64,000 nt of DNA from an uncultured Jannaschia sp. Lineage in GTDB: Bacteria; Pseudomonadota; Alphaproteobacteria; Rhodobacterales; Rhodobacteraceae. The DNA lies in NCBI RefSeq assembly GCF_947503795.1, contig NZ_CANNEZ010000001.1:921001-985000 (forward strand), read 5' to 3'. Under the pieces are notes generated by a model, which was given only the letters and a program-made list of their open reading frames with translations, was not told where the DNA came from and ran no database searches. Positions 30,850-39,380 of this stretch are shown here, one piece after another (position 1 is the stretch's first letter; the number at the start of each line of letters is the position of its first letter). Both the position numbers and the translations under genes were made by a program.

Positions 30850-30918
30850 AAACGTTTCTTATCCGACACGTCCGATCCTAAATTGCGTATTTCTCGTCGG
30901 GCGTCCATTCCCGCCCCC
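30850..30918. promoter_or_regulatory. Divergent argP-lysE promoter region
   Basis: The 69-nt gap is AT-richer than its surroundings. For the exporter, TTTCTT (30855-30860), an 18-nt spacer and TAAATT (30879-30884) form a plausible promoter. LysR regulators bind T-N11-A type sites in such gaps; several candidates exist and I cannot single one out. Confidence 0.5.
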
Positions 30919-31515
30919 ATGACCGCCTCGCTCCTCTCCGGCTTCGGCCTCGGCCTCTCGCTCATCTTAGCCATCGGCGCGCAGAACGCCTTCGTCCTGC
31001 GCCAGGGCCTCCGGGGCGAGCATGTCGTCGCCGTCGTTCTCGTCTGCGCGCTCTCCGAAAGCATCCTCGTGACCTCCGGCGTCCTCGGCTTCGGCGCGCT
31101 CGTTTCCGCCGCGCCCTGGATCGTGCCGGTCTTCCGCTGGGGCGGCGCGGCGTTCCTGGTGGCCTATGGCGCACGCGCCGCGTGGTCGGCCTGGACCGGT
31201 GGCGCGGCGCTCGCCGCCGAAGGGCAGGGCGGGGACCTGCGCCGCACCGTCCTGACCGCGCTCGCGATCACCTGGCTCAACCCGCATGTCTATCTCGACA
31301 CGGTGATGCTCCTCGGCTCGATCTCGACGCAGGCGCCGGTGCCGCTCGCCTTCGGGGCGGGAGCCATCGTCGCGGCCTGGGTCTTCTTCGGCGCGCTGGG
31401 ATTCGGCGCGACGCTCCTCCGGCCGCTCTTCGCCCGCCCCGCGGCGTGGCGCGTGCTCGACGCTTGCATCGCGCTGGTGATGTGGGCCATCGCGGCGGGC
31501 CTCCTCCTCGGCTGA
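30919..31515 (+). CDS. LysE/ArgO family amino-acid exporter
   Basis: The 198-aa product is an integral membrane protein of about six segments with the LysE superfamily motif: GLGLSLILAIGAQNAFVLRQG, then FRWGGAAFLVAYGARAAW, and ITWLNPHVYLDTVMLLGS. Basic amino acid (arginine or lysine) export is the usual role, matching the divergent ArgP-like regulator. ATG 30919 follows the divergent promoter region. Confidence 0.92.
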   Translation: MTASLLSGFGLGLSLILAIGAQNAFVLRQGLRGEHVVAVVLVCALSESILVTSGVLGFGALVSAAPWIVPVFRWGGAAFLVAYGARAAWSAWTGGAALAAEGQGGDLRRTVLTALAITWLNPHVYLDTVMLLGSISTQAPVPLAFGAGAIVAAWVFFGALGFGATLLRPLFARPAAWRVLDACIALVMWAIAAGLLLG

Positions 31516-31562
31516 GACCCGGCCCCCTTGCCATCGCCCGAACCCGGGCGCAGGGAAGGGCC

Positions 31563-32459
31563 ATGACGACGCCGTCCCGCCCGCTGCAAGGCATCCTGTG
31601 GATGATCGCGACCGGGCTCTGCTTCATCGCGGTCACGGCCATCGTCAAATACGCCGCCCAGGACCTCCCCGCCGCCGAGGCCGCCTTCCTGCGCTACCTT
31701 CTGGGGCTCGTCTTCCTTCTGCCGGTCGCGCGCACGCTGCTGTCCGAGCGCGTGTCGCTCGGCGATCTGCGGCTCTTCGGGCTGCGCGGTCTCGTCCACG
31801 CGCTGGGCGTGATCCTTTGGTTCTACGCCATGACCCAGATCCCCATCGCCGAGGTCACGGCCATGAACTACCTCAACCCCGTCTACGTCACGCTCGGGGC
31901 CGCGATCTTCCTCGGCGAACGGCTGGCCATCCGCCGCATCGTCGCCGTCCTCGTGGCGCTCTGCGGTGTCGTCGTGATTCTGCGGCCCGGCTTTCGCGAG
32001 ATCGAGACGGGGCATCTCGCCATGCTCTTCACCGCGATCCTGTTCGGGGCGTCCTATCTCTGCGCAAAACCGCTCTCGGGGCGCTATTCGGCGGCAATGG
32101 TGGTGGCGATGCTGTCGATCACGGTAACGATCGGCCTGGCGCCCTTCGCCTTCGCCGTCTGGGTCACGCCGACGCCGACCGACATCGCCTTCATGTTCGC
32201 CGTCGCCTTCTTCGCCACCGCCGGGCACTATGCCATGACGCGCGCCTTCGCGGCCGCGCCGATTTCGGTCACGCAGCCGGTGACGTTCCTCCAGATGGTA
32301 TGGGCGGTGCTGCTGGGCTGGCTCGTCTTCTCCGAGCCGCCGGACGGCTTCGTCATCCTCGGGGCGGGGATCATCATCGCCTCGGTCAGCTTCATCGCAT
32401 GGCGCGAGGCACGGCTCCGGCGGCAGGTGACGCCCTCCTCCTACGCGACCAAGGGGTAA
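31563..32459 (+). CDS. DMT superfamily transporter (EamA domains)
   Basis: The 298-aa product has ten membrane segments in two EamA repeats: GILWMIATGLCFIAVTAIVK and FFATAGHYAMTRAFAAAPIS, with AEVTAMNYLNPVYVTLGAAIF between them. Such proteins export metabolites or amino acids; the substrate is unknown. It is 47 nt downstream of the LysE-type gene and may be cotranscribed. Confidence 0.92.
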   Translation: MTTPSRPLQGILWMIATGLCFIAVTAIVKYAAQDLPAAEAAFLRYLLGLVFLLPVARTLLSERVSLGDLRLFGLRGLVHALGVILWFYAMTQIPIAEVTAMNYLNPVYVTLGAAIFLGERLAIRRIVAVLVALCGVVVILRPGFREIETGHLAMLFTAILFGASYLCAKPLSGRYSAAMVVAMLSITVTIGLAPFAFAVWVTPTPTDIAFMFAVAFFATAGHYAMTRAFAAAPISVTQPVTFLQMVWAVLLGWLVFSEPPDGFVILGAGIIIASVSFIAWREARLRRQVTPSSYATKG

Positions 32460-32473
32460 CCGGGCCACAGGTG

Positions 32474-32488
32474 TTAACCTTTCCCTAA
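32474..32488 (+). promoter_or_regulatory. CtrA-like binding site (TTAA-N7-CTAA)
   Basis: TTAA (32474-32477), seven nucleotides, CTAA (32485-32488) is a one-mismatch copy of the TTAA-N7-TTAA CtrA consensus of alphaproteobacteria. It ends 44 nt before the ATG of the thermonuclease gene. Confidence 0.4.
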
Positions 32489-32532
32489 CGTTGCCGCTTG
32501 AACCGGCGCGATCCGGGGGGCATCTCCCGGCC

Positions 32533-33198
32533 ATGTTCAGACTTTGTTCACTCCTTCTGGCCGGCGCGCTCGCTGCGCTCCCCGCCGCCGCCGAGACCCT
32601 CTCCGGCCCGATCCGCGTAATCGACGCCGACACCATCGATATCGGCGCGGCCGCGAATATCCGTCTGGTCGGCATCGACGCCGCCGAGGGCGAGCAGACC
32701 TGTCGTGACGGGGCCGAGATCCTGCCCTGCGGCCGCATCGCGACCGATGCGGCGCGGGCGTTGTATCAAGGCCTTACGGCGCGTTGTTCAACCGAAGGGC
32801 GCGACCGGTTCGACCGCTACCTTGCGCGGTGCCGGGTCGGTGGCGTCGAGATGAATGCCGAACTCGTGCGTCTCGGCCTCGCGCGCGTCTACCGCGACGA
32901 CCCCACCTATTTCGAGGAGCAGAAGGAGGCCGTCCTGATGGAGCGTGGCCTCTGGCGCTACGACATGCAGGACCCGGCCGCGTTCCGGGCCGAGGCGCGC
33001 GCCACACGCGCCGGTGACGCGCCGTCCGCGACCGGCACCTGCGCCATCAAGGGCAACATCTCGGGCAACGGTCGCATCTACCATATGCCCGGACAGGAGT
33101 TCTACGACCGCACCCGGATCAATCCCGCGCGGGGCGAGCGGATGTTCTGCACCGAGGGCGAGGCCCGCGCCGCCGGCTGGCGCCGCGCGCAGCGCTAG
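32533..33198 (+). CDS. Exported thermonuclease family protein (SNase domain)
   Basis: The 221-aa product begins with a signal peptide (MFRLCSLLLAGALAALPAAA). An SNase-like domain follows with IRVIDADTIDIGAAANIRLVGIDAAE read as segments RVIDADTI and VGIDAAEGEQTC, and the catalytic Arg/Glu region DRFDRYLARCRVGG. The C-terminal 60 residues (GNISGNGRIYHMPGQEFYD, then GERMFCTEGEARAAGWRRA) match the tail often appended to such nucleases in alphaproteobacteria. Predicted extracellular or periplasmic nuclease. I start at ATG 32533; the upstream ATG at 32491 would disrupt the signal peptide. Confidence 0.9.
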   Translation: MFRLCSLLLAGALAALPAAAETLSGPIRVIDADTIDIGAAANIRLVGIDAAEGEQTCRDGAEILPCGRIATDAARALYQGLTARCSTEGRDRFDRYLARCRVGGVEMNAELVRLGLARVYRDDPTYFEEQKEAVLMERGLWRYDMQDPAAFRAEARATRAGDAPSATGTCAIKGNISGNGRIYHMPGQEFYDRTRINPARGERMFCTEGEARAAGWRRAQR

Positions 33199-33211
33199 GG
33201 CCGGGCGCCAG

Positions 33212-33232
33212 AAATCTTCGGCGAAGATTTTT
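33212..33232. terminator. Bidirectional rho-independent terminator
   Basis: AAATCTTC-GGC-GAAGATTT followed by TT on the plus strand and by a run of T from the AAA on the reverse. It sits exactly between convergent thermonuclease and CoxG-like genes, so it can serve both. Confidence 0.8.
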
Positions 33233-33240
33233 CGCCCGCG

Positions 33241-33696
33241 TCAGGCGCTGGCGTCGGTGCCCTCGACCTGCGCCTGGAAATTCTCGAAGAACTGGTCGGC
33301 CATCTTGGCCGCGAAGCTGTCGATCAGGCGCGAGCCCAGCTGCGCGATCTTGCCGCCGACCTTGGCGTCGACGGCATAGCTGAGCGCCGTGCCTTCGGGC
33401 ACTTCGGCCAGCCGCACATCCGCGCCGCCCTTCGCGAAGCCCGCGACGCCGCCCTTGCCCTCGCCCGCGATGCGGTAGCTTTCGGGCGGGTTCACGTCCG
33501 AGAGGGTGACCGCCCCCTTGAACGTCGCCTTCACCGGACCGACCTTCTGCTTGACCACCGCCTCGAACCCCTCCTCGGGCGAGCCGGTCAGCTCCTCGCA
33601 GCCGGGGATGCAGGCCTTCAGCGTTTCGGCATCGTTGAGCTTGGCCCAGACGATGTCGCGCGGCGCGGCGATGGTACGGGTGCCGGTCAGTTCCAT
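33241..33696 (-). CDS. CoxG-like (SRPBCC) carbon monoxide dehydrogenase subunit G family
   Basis: The 151-aa product has the CoxG/SRPBCC pattern: MELTGTRTIAAPRDIVWAKL, DAETLKACIPGCEEL, KVGPVKATFKGAVTLSD and a hydrophobic helical tail. CoxG anchors molybdenum CO dehydrogenase in some bacteria; no coxMSL genes are in the window, so this member's partner is unknown. It is transcribed away from the PccR-type regulator gene, whose stop is 48 nt upstream. Confidence 0.9.
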   Translation of the reverse strand: MELTGTRTIAAPRDIVWAKLNDAETLKACIPGCEELTGSPEEGFEAVVKQKVGPVKATFKGAVTLSDVNPPESYRIAGEGKGGVAGFAKGGADVRLAEVPEGTALSYAVDAKVGGKIAQLGSRLIDSFAAKMADQFFENFQAQVEGTDASA

Positions 33697-33744
33697 GTCT
33701 CACTCCCTCGGTTCCGCCCAAGACTTGGCGCGGACGCGCGCGCG

Positions 33745-35124
33745 CTACAAGTCGTAAGGCAACCGCCCGCGATCATCGGGGTCGATGCGCACCGGACGCT
33801 CCAGCGGCGGGACGGCGCGCTGGGCGCAGGCGACGCGCTCGCAGATCCGGCAGGAGATGCCGATCGGCTCGAACCCCGATCCGAGGTCCAGCCCATCCGC
33901 ATAGACCAGATGGCGCGCGTGCTTGACCTCGCAGCCAAGCCCGATCGCCTGCCGCCGCGTCGGCGCGCCGAAGGATCCGCCCGGCTTCGAGACGTCCCGC
34001 GCCAGGCAGAAATAGCGCACGCCGTCCGGCGTCTCGGCCAGCTGCCGCAGGAACCGGCCCGGCGTCTCGAAGGCGGCATGCACATTCCAGAGCGGGCACG
34101 CCCCGCCGAACCGCGCGAATTGCAGCCGCGTGGCCGAATGGCGCTTGGTGATCTGGCCCGCGGGATCGACGCGCACGAAGAAGAACGGCACGCCCTTGGC
34201 GCCCGGCCGCTGCAGGGTCGAGAGGCGGTGTCCGACCTGTTCGAGCGACGCGCCGAAGCGGCGGGCCAGCGCCTCGAGGTCGTGGCGGAGCTCGGCCGCG
34301 GCTGCGCGGAACGTAGCATAGGGCATCAGCGCGGCCCCTGCGAAGTAGTTGGCGAGGCCAACGCGCGCGATGGCGCGCGCATCGTCGGAGGCGAAGCGCC
34401 CCTCGTCGAGGATCGCGTCCAGAAGGTCCGCGCGCGTCACGAGGGCGAGCTGGTGGAGTTGCTGGAATCGCAGGGTCGGCGCGTCGGCACGGGCCGCGAG
34501 CGTCAGCGTTCCGGCTCCCGCGTCGTGGTGGCGCAGGCGGTCGCCCTCGGCCAAGACGACGCGGATGTTCCGCCGATCCCAGACCCGCGCGAGCCCCGCA
34601 TCGACGTCGGGCCCGAGCTTGCCCGCGACCTCTTCAGCGGCCCGGTCCAGCGCGTCGAGATAGTTGTCGCGGTAGTGGAAGAAGTCGCGCACCTCCTCCC
34701 ACGGCGAGGGCGCCGACAGACCCGTCTGCCCCAGCGCCGCGTCGAGCGAGGCCAGCCGCTCGGCCCCGTCCCGGTAGGCGCGGTGCAGCGTCAGGAACGC
34801 GCGGGCGAGGCCGGGCGCGTTCAGTCCAGCCATCCGCAGATCGGCCAGCGGTACGGCATCGGCGAAGATCGGGTCGGCCAGCGCCTCGCGCATGTCCGAG
34901 ACGAGGCGTTCGTCGTCGCCCGCACCCAGCTCGGTCACGTCGAAGGCGAATTCGCGTGCCAGGGCCAGCAGCACCGTCGTCGAGACGGGCCGGTTGTTGT
35001 TTTCCATCTGGTTGAGATACGGCAGCGAGACGCCGAGGCGCGCGGCGAAGTCGGTCTGGGTCAGGCCGAGGCGGGTGCGGACCTCGCGAAGCTTCGCCCC
35101 GGCATAGAGTTTCGGCGCAGCCAT
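33745..35124 (-). CDS. pccR: Short-chain fatty acyl-CoA regulator family, PccR-type
   Basis: The 459-aa product has an XRE helix-turn-helix (residues 8-62: LREVRTRLGLTQTDFAARLG), a central IrrE-like region in which the HExxH peptidase motif is degenerate (RFQQLHQLAL), and a C-terminal DUF2083 part with CPLWNVH and a cysteine-rich segment CRICERVACAQRAVPP. This matches the ScfR group (RamB, PccR) that senses acyl-CoA and controls propionyl-CoA use. Its gene neighbours (pccB, pccA, methylmalonyl-CoA mutase) support the PccR name. Autoregulation is plausible, since a TTTGCAAA palindrome lies 12 nt upstream of its start. Confidence 0.9.
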   Translation of the reverse strand: MAAPKLYAGAKLREVRTRLGLTQTDFAARLGVSLPYLNQMENNNRPVSTTVLLALAREFAFDVTELGAGDDERLVSDMREALADPIFADAVPLADLRMAGLNAPGLARAFLTLHRAYRDGAERLASLDAALGQTGLSAPSPWEEVRDFFHYRDNYLDALDRAAEEVAGKLGPDVDAGLARVWDRRNIRVVLAEGDRLRHHDAGAGTLTLAARADAPTLRFQQLHQLALVTRADLLDAILDEGRFASDDARAIARVGLANYFAGAALMPYATFRAAAAELRHDLEALARRFGASLEQVGHRLSTLQRPGAKGVPFFFVRVDPAGQITKRHSATRLQFARFGGACPLWNVHAAFETPGRFLRQLAETPDGVRYFCLARDVSKPGGSFGAPTRRQAIGLGCEVKHARHLVYADGLDLGSGFEPIGISCRICERVACAQRAVPPLERPVRIDPDDRGRLPYDL

Positions 35125-35135
35125 GGCGTCCCCCT

Positions 35136-35168
35136 GTTTGCAAACCCGCGCTTAGCAGGCTTAGCAGG
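35136..35168 (-). promoter_or_regulatory. Palindrome and tandem repeat upstream of pccR (candidate PccR operator)
   Basis: GTTTGCAAAC (35136-35145) is a perfect palindrome 12 nt before the pccR start. Directly next to it, CTTAGCAGG is repeated twice without a gap (35151-35159, 35160-35168). TTTGCAAA is, as I recall, the half-site reported for PccR in Rhodobacter sphaeroides. Confidence 0.6.
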
Positions 35169-35185
35169 TAGGGGTCGAGAGTCTG

Positions 35186-36403
35186 TCAGCCCGCTCCGGC
35201 CAGCCGGGCGTTCCGCCGGATCGTCAGCACCGTCGCCGTGACCGAGGCCGCACCCGACGCCACCATCAGGATCACCAGCGGCAGCGCGCCGCCGCCGAAG
35301 CCCAGAAGCCAGCCCGCGATGGCCGAGAGCGCGGCACCTCCGCCGATCATCATCGCCCCGCCCAGCCCGCTGGCCGTGCCCGCGAGATGCGGCCGCACCG
35401 AGAGCATGCCCGCCGTGGCGTTCGGGATCACGAGGCCATTGCCAAGCCCCACGAAGGTCATGAACCCGAAGAAAACCCAATGCGAGGTGAAGCCCGAGAG
35501 CGTCAGTACGAGGAGAAGCGAGAGGCCGAATACCTGCCCCAGCGCGCCCCATAGGATCATCCGGTCGATCCCGAACCGCTGCGAGAAGCGGCCCGACAGG
35601 CCGTTGCCCACCAGGTAACCCAGCGCCGGCGCGCCGAAGAAGAGGCCCAGCGTCGCCGGGTCCATGCCGAAGACCTGCGTGCCGACAAAGGGCGCGCCGC
35701 CGAGATAGGCGAAGAACGCGCCCGACGCGAAGGCCGAGGACGCGCAATAGCCCCAGAAGCGGCGCGAGGTCAGGAGTTCGGGATATTCGCGGACCTGGTC
35801 GCGGAACGAGCCGCCGGTCTTGGGCGCCGTCTCGCCGAGATCGGTGTATGTCACGACCCAGAGAAGCGCCCCCGCCCCGAGCAGCAGCCAGAAGTTCGCC
35901 TGCCAGCCAAACCAGCCCTCGAGGACGCCGCCGATGGCCGGGCCGACCATGGGCACGACCGACATGCCCATCGTGACGTAGCCGAGCATCGAGGCGGCCT
36001 TGTCCTGCGGGTAGAGGTCGCGCACGACCGCGCGGCTCAGCACCATGGCGACCACGATCGCGGCCTGCGCCATGCGGAAGGCGAGGAAGATCTCGACCGT
36101 GGGCGCGAAGATGCAGCCGACCGTCGCGATCATGAAGAGCACGAGCCCCGTCAGGATCACCGGGCGACGGCCGTAGCGGTCCGAGACCGGCCCGACGACC
36201 AGTTGAAGGACGGCGTTCACCGCAAGGTAGAGCCCGACCGAGAGCTGGATCAGGCCGTAATCGGCAGCGAAGAATTCGGCCATCGCGGGCAGCGACGGCA
36301 GGAACACGTTCATCGACAGCGTCGAAAGCCCCACGAGTGCCACGAGCGTGAGGATATGCGGCGGCGTGCGGGCCGCTGGTGCGGTGTCGGTGAGGATGGC
36401 CAT
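35186..36403 (-). CDS. Multidrug efflux MFS transporter, Bcr/CflA family
   Basis: The 405-aa product has 12 membrane segments and the MFS motif A GPVSDRYGRRPVILTG. N-terminal FLPSLPAMAEFFAAD is typical of Bcr/CflA drug/H+ antiporters. ATG 36403 is the likely start; the extra upstream residues do not belong to the family. It lies between pccR and pccB but is transcribed in the opposite direction to pccB. Confidence 0.93.
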   Translation of the reverse strand: MAILTDTAPAARTPPHILTLVALVGLSTLSMNVFLPSLPAMAEFFAADYGLIQLSVGLYLAVNAVLQLVVGPVSDRYGRRPVILTGLVLFMIATVGCIFAPTVEIFLAFRMAQAAIVVAMVLSRAVVRDLYPQDKAASMLGYVTMGMSVVPMVGPAIGGVLEGWFGWQANFWLLLGAGALLWVVTYTDLGETAPKTGGSFRDQVREYPELLTSRRFWGYCASSAFASGAFFAYLGGAPFVGTQVFGMDPATLGLFFGAPALGYLVGNGLSGRFSQRFGIDRMILWGALGQVFGLSLLLVLTLSGFTSHWVFFGFMTFVGLGNGLVIPNATAGMLSVRPHLAGTASGLGGAMMIGGGAALSAIAGWLLGFGGGALPLVILMVASGAASVTATVLTIRRNARLAGAG

Positions 36404-36508
36404 AGGGTGGGAGATATGCCGCAAAGCGCCGCGCGTCCAACCCGGTCGTTGCACAGGCGGGTGTGCGCGATGCGCGGCGATGGCGGACGCGGCCACGGCG
36501 CCGCGGGT

Positions 36509-36556
36509 TTTGCTGATTTGCAGATCAGGGGCGGGTGCTGACTCCGCCTTTGCAAA
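36509..36556 (+). promoter_or_regulatory. Candidate PccR operator upstream of pccB
   Basis: Two adjacent half-site-like octamers TTTGCTGA and TTTGCAGA (36509-36524) and a full TTTGCAAA (36549-36556) lie 69-116 nt upstream of the pccB start. The same octamer occurs in front of pccR. The exact regulon consensus is recalled, not checked. Confidence 0.6.
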
Positions 36557-36624
36557 TTATCCAGATCGGGCTTTTCCGCCCCCGGCCGCGCGCGTAGGCA
36601 TGGGGAAACGGGAGGGTCTCTGCC

Positions 36625-38157
36625 ATGAAGGACATACTCGGAGAGCTGGAGGCGCGGCGCGACGAGGCGCGGCAGGGCGGCGGCCAACGCCGCATCGACG
36701 CCCAGCACGCCAAGGGCAAGCTGACCGCGCGCGAGCGGATCGAGCTTCTGCTCGACGACGGTTCGTTCGAGGAGTTCGACATGTTCGTGGCCCACCGCGC
36801 CACGGATTTCGGGATGGCCGAGGACCGGCCCGCGGGCGACGGTGTCGTCACCGGTTGGGGGACGATCAACGGGCGTCTTGTCTACGTCTTCAGCCAGGAT
36901 TTCACCGTCTTCGGCGGCTCGCTCTCCGAGACGCACGCCCAGAAGATCTGCAAGATCCAGGACATGGCGATCCAGAACGGCGCGCCGGTCATCGGGCTCA
37001 ACGACTCGGGCGGCGCGCGCATCCAGGAGGGGGTGGCCTCGCTCGCGGGCTATGCCGAGGTGTTCCAGCGCAACATCGATGCATCCGGCGTCATCCCCCA
37101 GATCAGCGTCATCATGGGACCGTGTGCGGGTGGCGCGGTGTATTCCCCCGCGATGACCGACTTCATCTTCATGGTGAAGGATTCGTCCTACATGTTCGTC
37201 ACCGGCCCCGACGTCGTGAAGACGGTCACGAACGAAGTCGTCACCGCCGAGGAGCTGGGCGGCGCGGTCACCCATACGAAGACGTCCGGCGTGGCCGACG
37301 GCGCGTTCGAGAACGATGTCGAGGCGCTGGCCGAGGTGCGGCGGCTCTTCGATTTCCTGCCGCTCTCGAACCGCGAGATCCCGCCGGTGCGGCCATTCTT
37401 CGACAGTCCCGACCGGATCGAGGACAGCCTCGACACGCTGATCCCAGACAATCCGAACGCGCCCTACGACATGACCGAGCTGATCGCCAAGCTGGCCGAC
37501 GAGGGTGATTTTTTCGAGATCAAGGCCGCATTCGCCAAGAACATCCTGACGGGCTTCATCCGCATCGAGGGGCGCACGATCGGCGTCGTCGCCAATCAGC
37601 CGATGGTGCTGGCCGGCTGCCTCGACATCGACAGCTCGCGGAAGGCCGCGCAGTTCGTGCGGTTCTGCGACGCCTACGACATCCCGCTGCTGACGCTCGT
37701 GGACGTACCGGGCTTCCTGCCGGGGACGAGCCAGGAATATGGCGGCGTCATCAAGCACGGCGCGAAGCTGCTGTTTGCCTATGGCGAGGCGACGGTGCCC
37801 AAGGTCACGGTCATTACGCGCAAGGCCTATGGGGGGGCCTATGACGTCATGGCGTCGAAGCACCTGAAGGGCGATTTCAACTATGCCTGGCCCACCGCCG
37901 AGATCGCGGTGATGGGGGCGAAGGGCGCGGTCGAGATCCTCTACCGCTCCGAGCTGGGCGACGCCGAAAAGATCGCGGCGCGCACGAAGGATTACGAGGA
38001 CCGCTTCGCCAATCCGTTCGTGGCCGCCGAGAAGGGTTTCATCGACGAGGTGATCCAGCCGCGCGCCACTCGCAAGCGCATCGCCCGCGCCTTCGCCTCG
38101 CTCCGCCACAAGCGGCAGGAGCGGCCGTGGCGCAAGCACGACACGATCCCGCTGTGA
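36625..38157 (+). CDS. pccB: Propionyl-CoA carboxylase beta subunit
   Basis: The 510-aa product is the carboxyltransferase subunit that converts propionyl-CoA plus carboxybiotin to (S)-methylmalonyl-CoA. Features: N-terminal [19 protein letters not shown], two crotonase-like half-domains, [19 protein letters not shown] and [15 protein letters not shown] (oxyanion-hole-type glycines). Preceded by GGGAGGG at ribosome-binding distance. Divergent from the Bcr/CflA gene. Its TGA overlaps the GTG of the next ORF. The pccA subunit lies 2.7 kb further on, an unusual distance. Confidence 0.98.
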   Translation: MKDILGELEARRDEARQGGGQRRIDAQHAKGKLTARERIELLLDDGSFEEFDMFVAHRATDFGMAEDRPAGDGVVTGWGTINGRLVYVFSQDFTVFGGSLSETHAQKICKIQDMAIQNGAPVIGLNDSGGARIQEGVASLAGYAEVFQRNIDASGVIPQISVIMGPCAGGAVYSPAMTDFIFMVKDSSYMFVTGPDVVKTVTNEVVTAEELGGAVTHTKTSGVADGAFENDVEALAEVRRLFDFLPLSNREIPPVRPFFDSPDRIEDSLDTLIPDNPNAPYDMTELIAKLADEGDFFEIKAAFAKNILTGFIRIEGRTIGVVANQPMVLAGCLDIDSSRKAAQFVRFCDAYDIPLLTLVDVPGFLPGTSQEYGGVIKHGAKLLFAYGEATVPKVTVITRKAYGGAYDVMASKHLKGDFNYAWPTAEIAVMGAKGAVEILYRSELGDAEKIAARTKDYEDRFANPFVAAEKGFIDEVIQPRATRKRIARAFASLRHKRQERPWRKHDTIPL

Positions 38158-38519
38158 GCGGATGGATCCCCGACGGGCGCGGCTGGCAGGCCCGCCGAGA
38201 CGGCGCGACCTTCGCGTTGACGCGGCGGGTGCCCGTGCGCTGGGATGTGGCAGCCGAGACGCGGCTGCCCGATCTGGGGCGGCGGCGACTGGCCCATGCC
38301 GTGCGGCAGGACCTCTGGCGGGCCCTGCGTGATTTGCGGGGGTTCGCGCCCGCCGTCGAGGTGACGCGCGACGCGGGTGGCTGTCACGTCCGCGCCGGGG
38401 GCCGGGTCGAGGGCGCCGTGACGGTTGGGCTGACGGCACGGGTCGCGGCGGTGCTGGCCGATCCGGACCTGCGGGCCGGTTGGGTCCGCGCGGCGCGGCA
38501 TCGGGAGAGAGCGGCATGA
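38154..38519 (+). CDS. Hypothetical protein coupled to pccB
   Basis: No family recognised. The 121-aa product is arginine- and valine-rich, with [18 protein letters not shown] and a C-terminal [13 protein letters not shown]-like tail. The frame opens upstream inside pccB, but the GTG at 38154 overlaps the pccB stop as GTGA, so coupled translation from there is the simplest reading. Its own TGA overlaps the next gene's ATG (ATGA), giving a cascade of three coupled ORFs. This makes a real protein likely. Confidence 0.65.
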   Translation: MSGWIPDGRGWQARRDGATFALTRRVPVRWDVAAETRLPDLGRRRLAHAVRQDLWRALRDLRGFAPAVEVTRDAGGCHVRAGGRVEGAVTVGLTARVAAVLADPDLRAGWVRAARHRERAA

Positions 38520-38905
38520 TCGGACGGAGCATTCTCGCGGCGCTGGTCCTGGCCGGGCCCGCCGCGGCGCAGGACACCATTCCGTCCGGCCAGGCCGTCG
38601 TGCTCTGGCAGGTGCTCTGGGAGCGCGTGGAGGGGCAGGGGACCCAGGCGATCCTGCGTTTCATCGCGCCCGGCGTCGCCCGCGACGGCGGCACGGTGGA
38701 TTTCGAGGCGGCGCAGGCCGACATGGACTGGCTCTGCGCGACCCATGCCGTGCCGATCGCCGCATTGCCCCATGCGCGCACCGAAAGCGTGCTGGTCAAC
38801 CTGATGGACCGGCCCGTGCCGCGCGGCGCGACCGATCCCGAGGCCCAGCAGTTCTTCACCGTCTACACCATCGAGAACGGCGCATGTTCGCCGGAGGCGT
38901 TCTAA
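38516..38905 (+). CDS. DUF6497 family exported protein
   Basis: The 129-aa product has a signal peptide ([19 protein letters not shown]) followed by a small domain: DTIPSGQAVVLWQVLWERVEG, FIAPGVARDGG, and FFTVYTIENGACSPEAF. This matches what I recall as a Rhodobacterales family of unknown function (DUF6497), which is annotated mainly by sequence. The start ATG overlaps the upstream ORF stop. Confidence 0.75.
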   Translation: MIGRSILAALVLAGPAAAQDTIPSGQAVVLWQVLWERVEGQGTQAILRFIAPGVARDGGTVDFEAAQADMDWLCATHAVPIAALPHARTESVLVNLMDRPVPRGATDPEAQQFFTVYTIENGACSPEAF

Positions 38906-38938
38906 TGCAGGTTGAGGAACCACGTCGTCCGGGTATGT

Positions 38939-38950
38939 GTTACGGTCAGG
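38939..38950 (+). promoter_or_regulatory. GTTACGGTCAGG box upstream of a micro-lipoprotein gene
   Basis: The 12-mer GTTACGGTCAGG occurs here and again at 40567-40578 in front of another lipoprotein gene (40600). It could be a promoter -10 region (TTACGG-like) or an operator. Confidence 0.3.
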
Positions 38951-39005
38951 GGGGAGCCGCGAATCCGCACCGCATCCCGACCCGAAACGACAGGAGAGAG
39001 ACTCT

Positions 39006-39137
39006 ATGCGTAAGCTCATCAAGACCGTCGCCGTTCTCGGCATCACCGCCACCCTCGTTGCCTGTGGCGCGCCCGCCGAAGAAGAGATCGTCTTCGTCGA
39101 GCCGGTCACCGTCGACCCGGTTTCCACGAAGTTCTGA
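39006..39137 (+). CDS. Small lipoprotein, 43 aa (paralog of the gene at 39381)
   Basis: The product is MRKLIKTVAVLGITATLVAC followed by about 23 residues. The lipobox LVAC-G places the lipidated cysteine at residue 20. The mature part is acidic (EEEIVFVEPVTVDPVSTKF) and shares the EEI-x-x-VEP pattern with the neighbour at 39381. Predicted anchored to the membrane via the lipid. Preceded by GAGAGAG at ribosome-binding distance. The ORF is short, but the signal and lipobox make it credible. Confidence 0.75.
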   Translation: MRKLIKTVAVLGITATLVACGAPAEEEIVFVEPVTVDPVSTKF

Positions 39138-39230
39138 TCGCGCGACGGGCCGCGCGCACGCGTCCGGCCCGTCCGCCCACCGGGAACAATCCCGGCGGAT
39201 CGACGCCATTGATGCCACGTCGCCACAAGG

Positions 39231-39253
39231 GCCCCATGCAACTGGGGCATTTC
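39231..39253 (+). terminator. Hairpin terminator after the first small lipoprotein gene
   Basis: GCCCCA-TGCAAC-TGGGGC (39231-39248) followed by ATTTCT. The six-pair stem and partial U-tract suggest termination or attenuation; strength is moderate. Confidence 0.5.
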
Positions 39254-39324
39254 TGGGGCACCCGTATCGCGGTGATCTGACGTCTGATAAGTTCTCCACA
39301 GGCCGCAGCCATGCGGTCCGCATC

Positions 39325-39362
39325 ACGGGCGGCGTGAGGGTTGAACCCCTCGCGCCGCCCGT
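39325..39362 (+). other. Long perfect hairpin in the leader of a small lipoprotein gene
   Basis: ACGGGCGGCG (39325-39334) pairs with CGCCGCCCGT (39353-39362), and the interior GAGGG/CCCTC pairs too, for about 16 pairs in total. It ends 18 nt before the ATG at 39381, just upstream of a GGAG ribosome site. There is no U-tract, so it may be a regulatory leader structure instead of a terminator. Confidence 0.55.
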
Positions 39363-39380
39363 CAACGTCAGGAGACCTGG

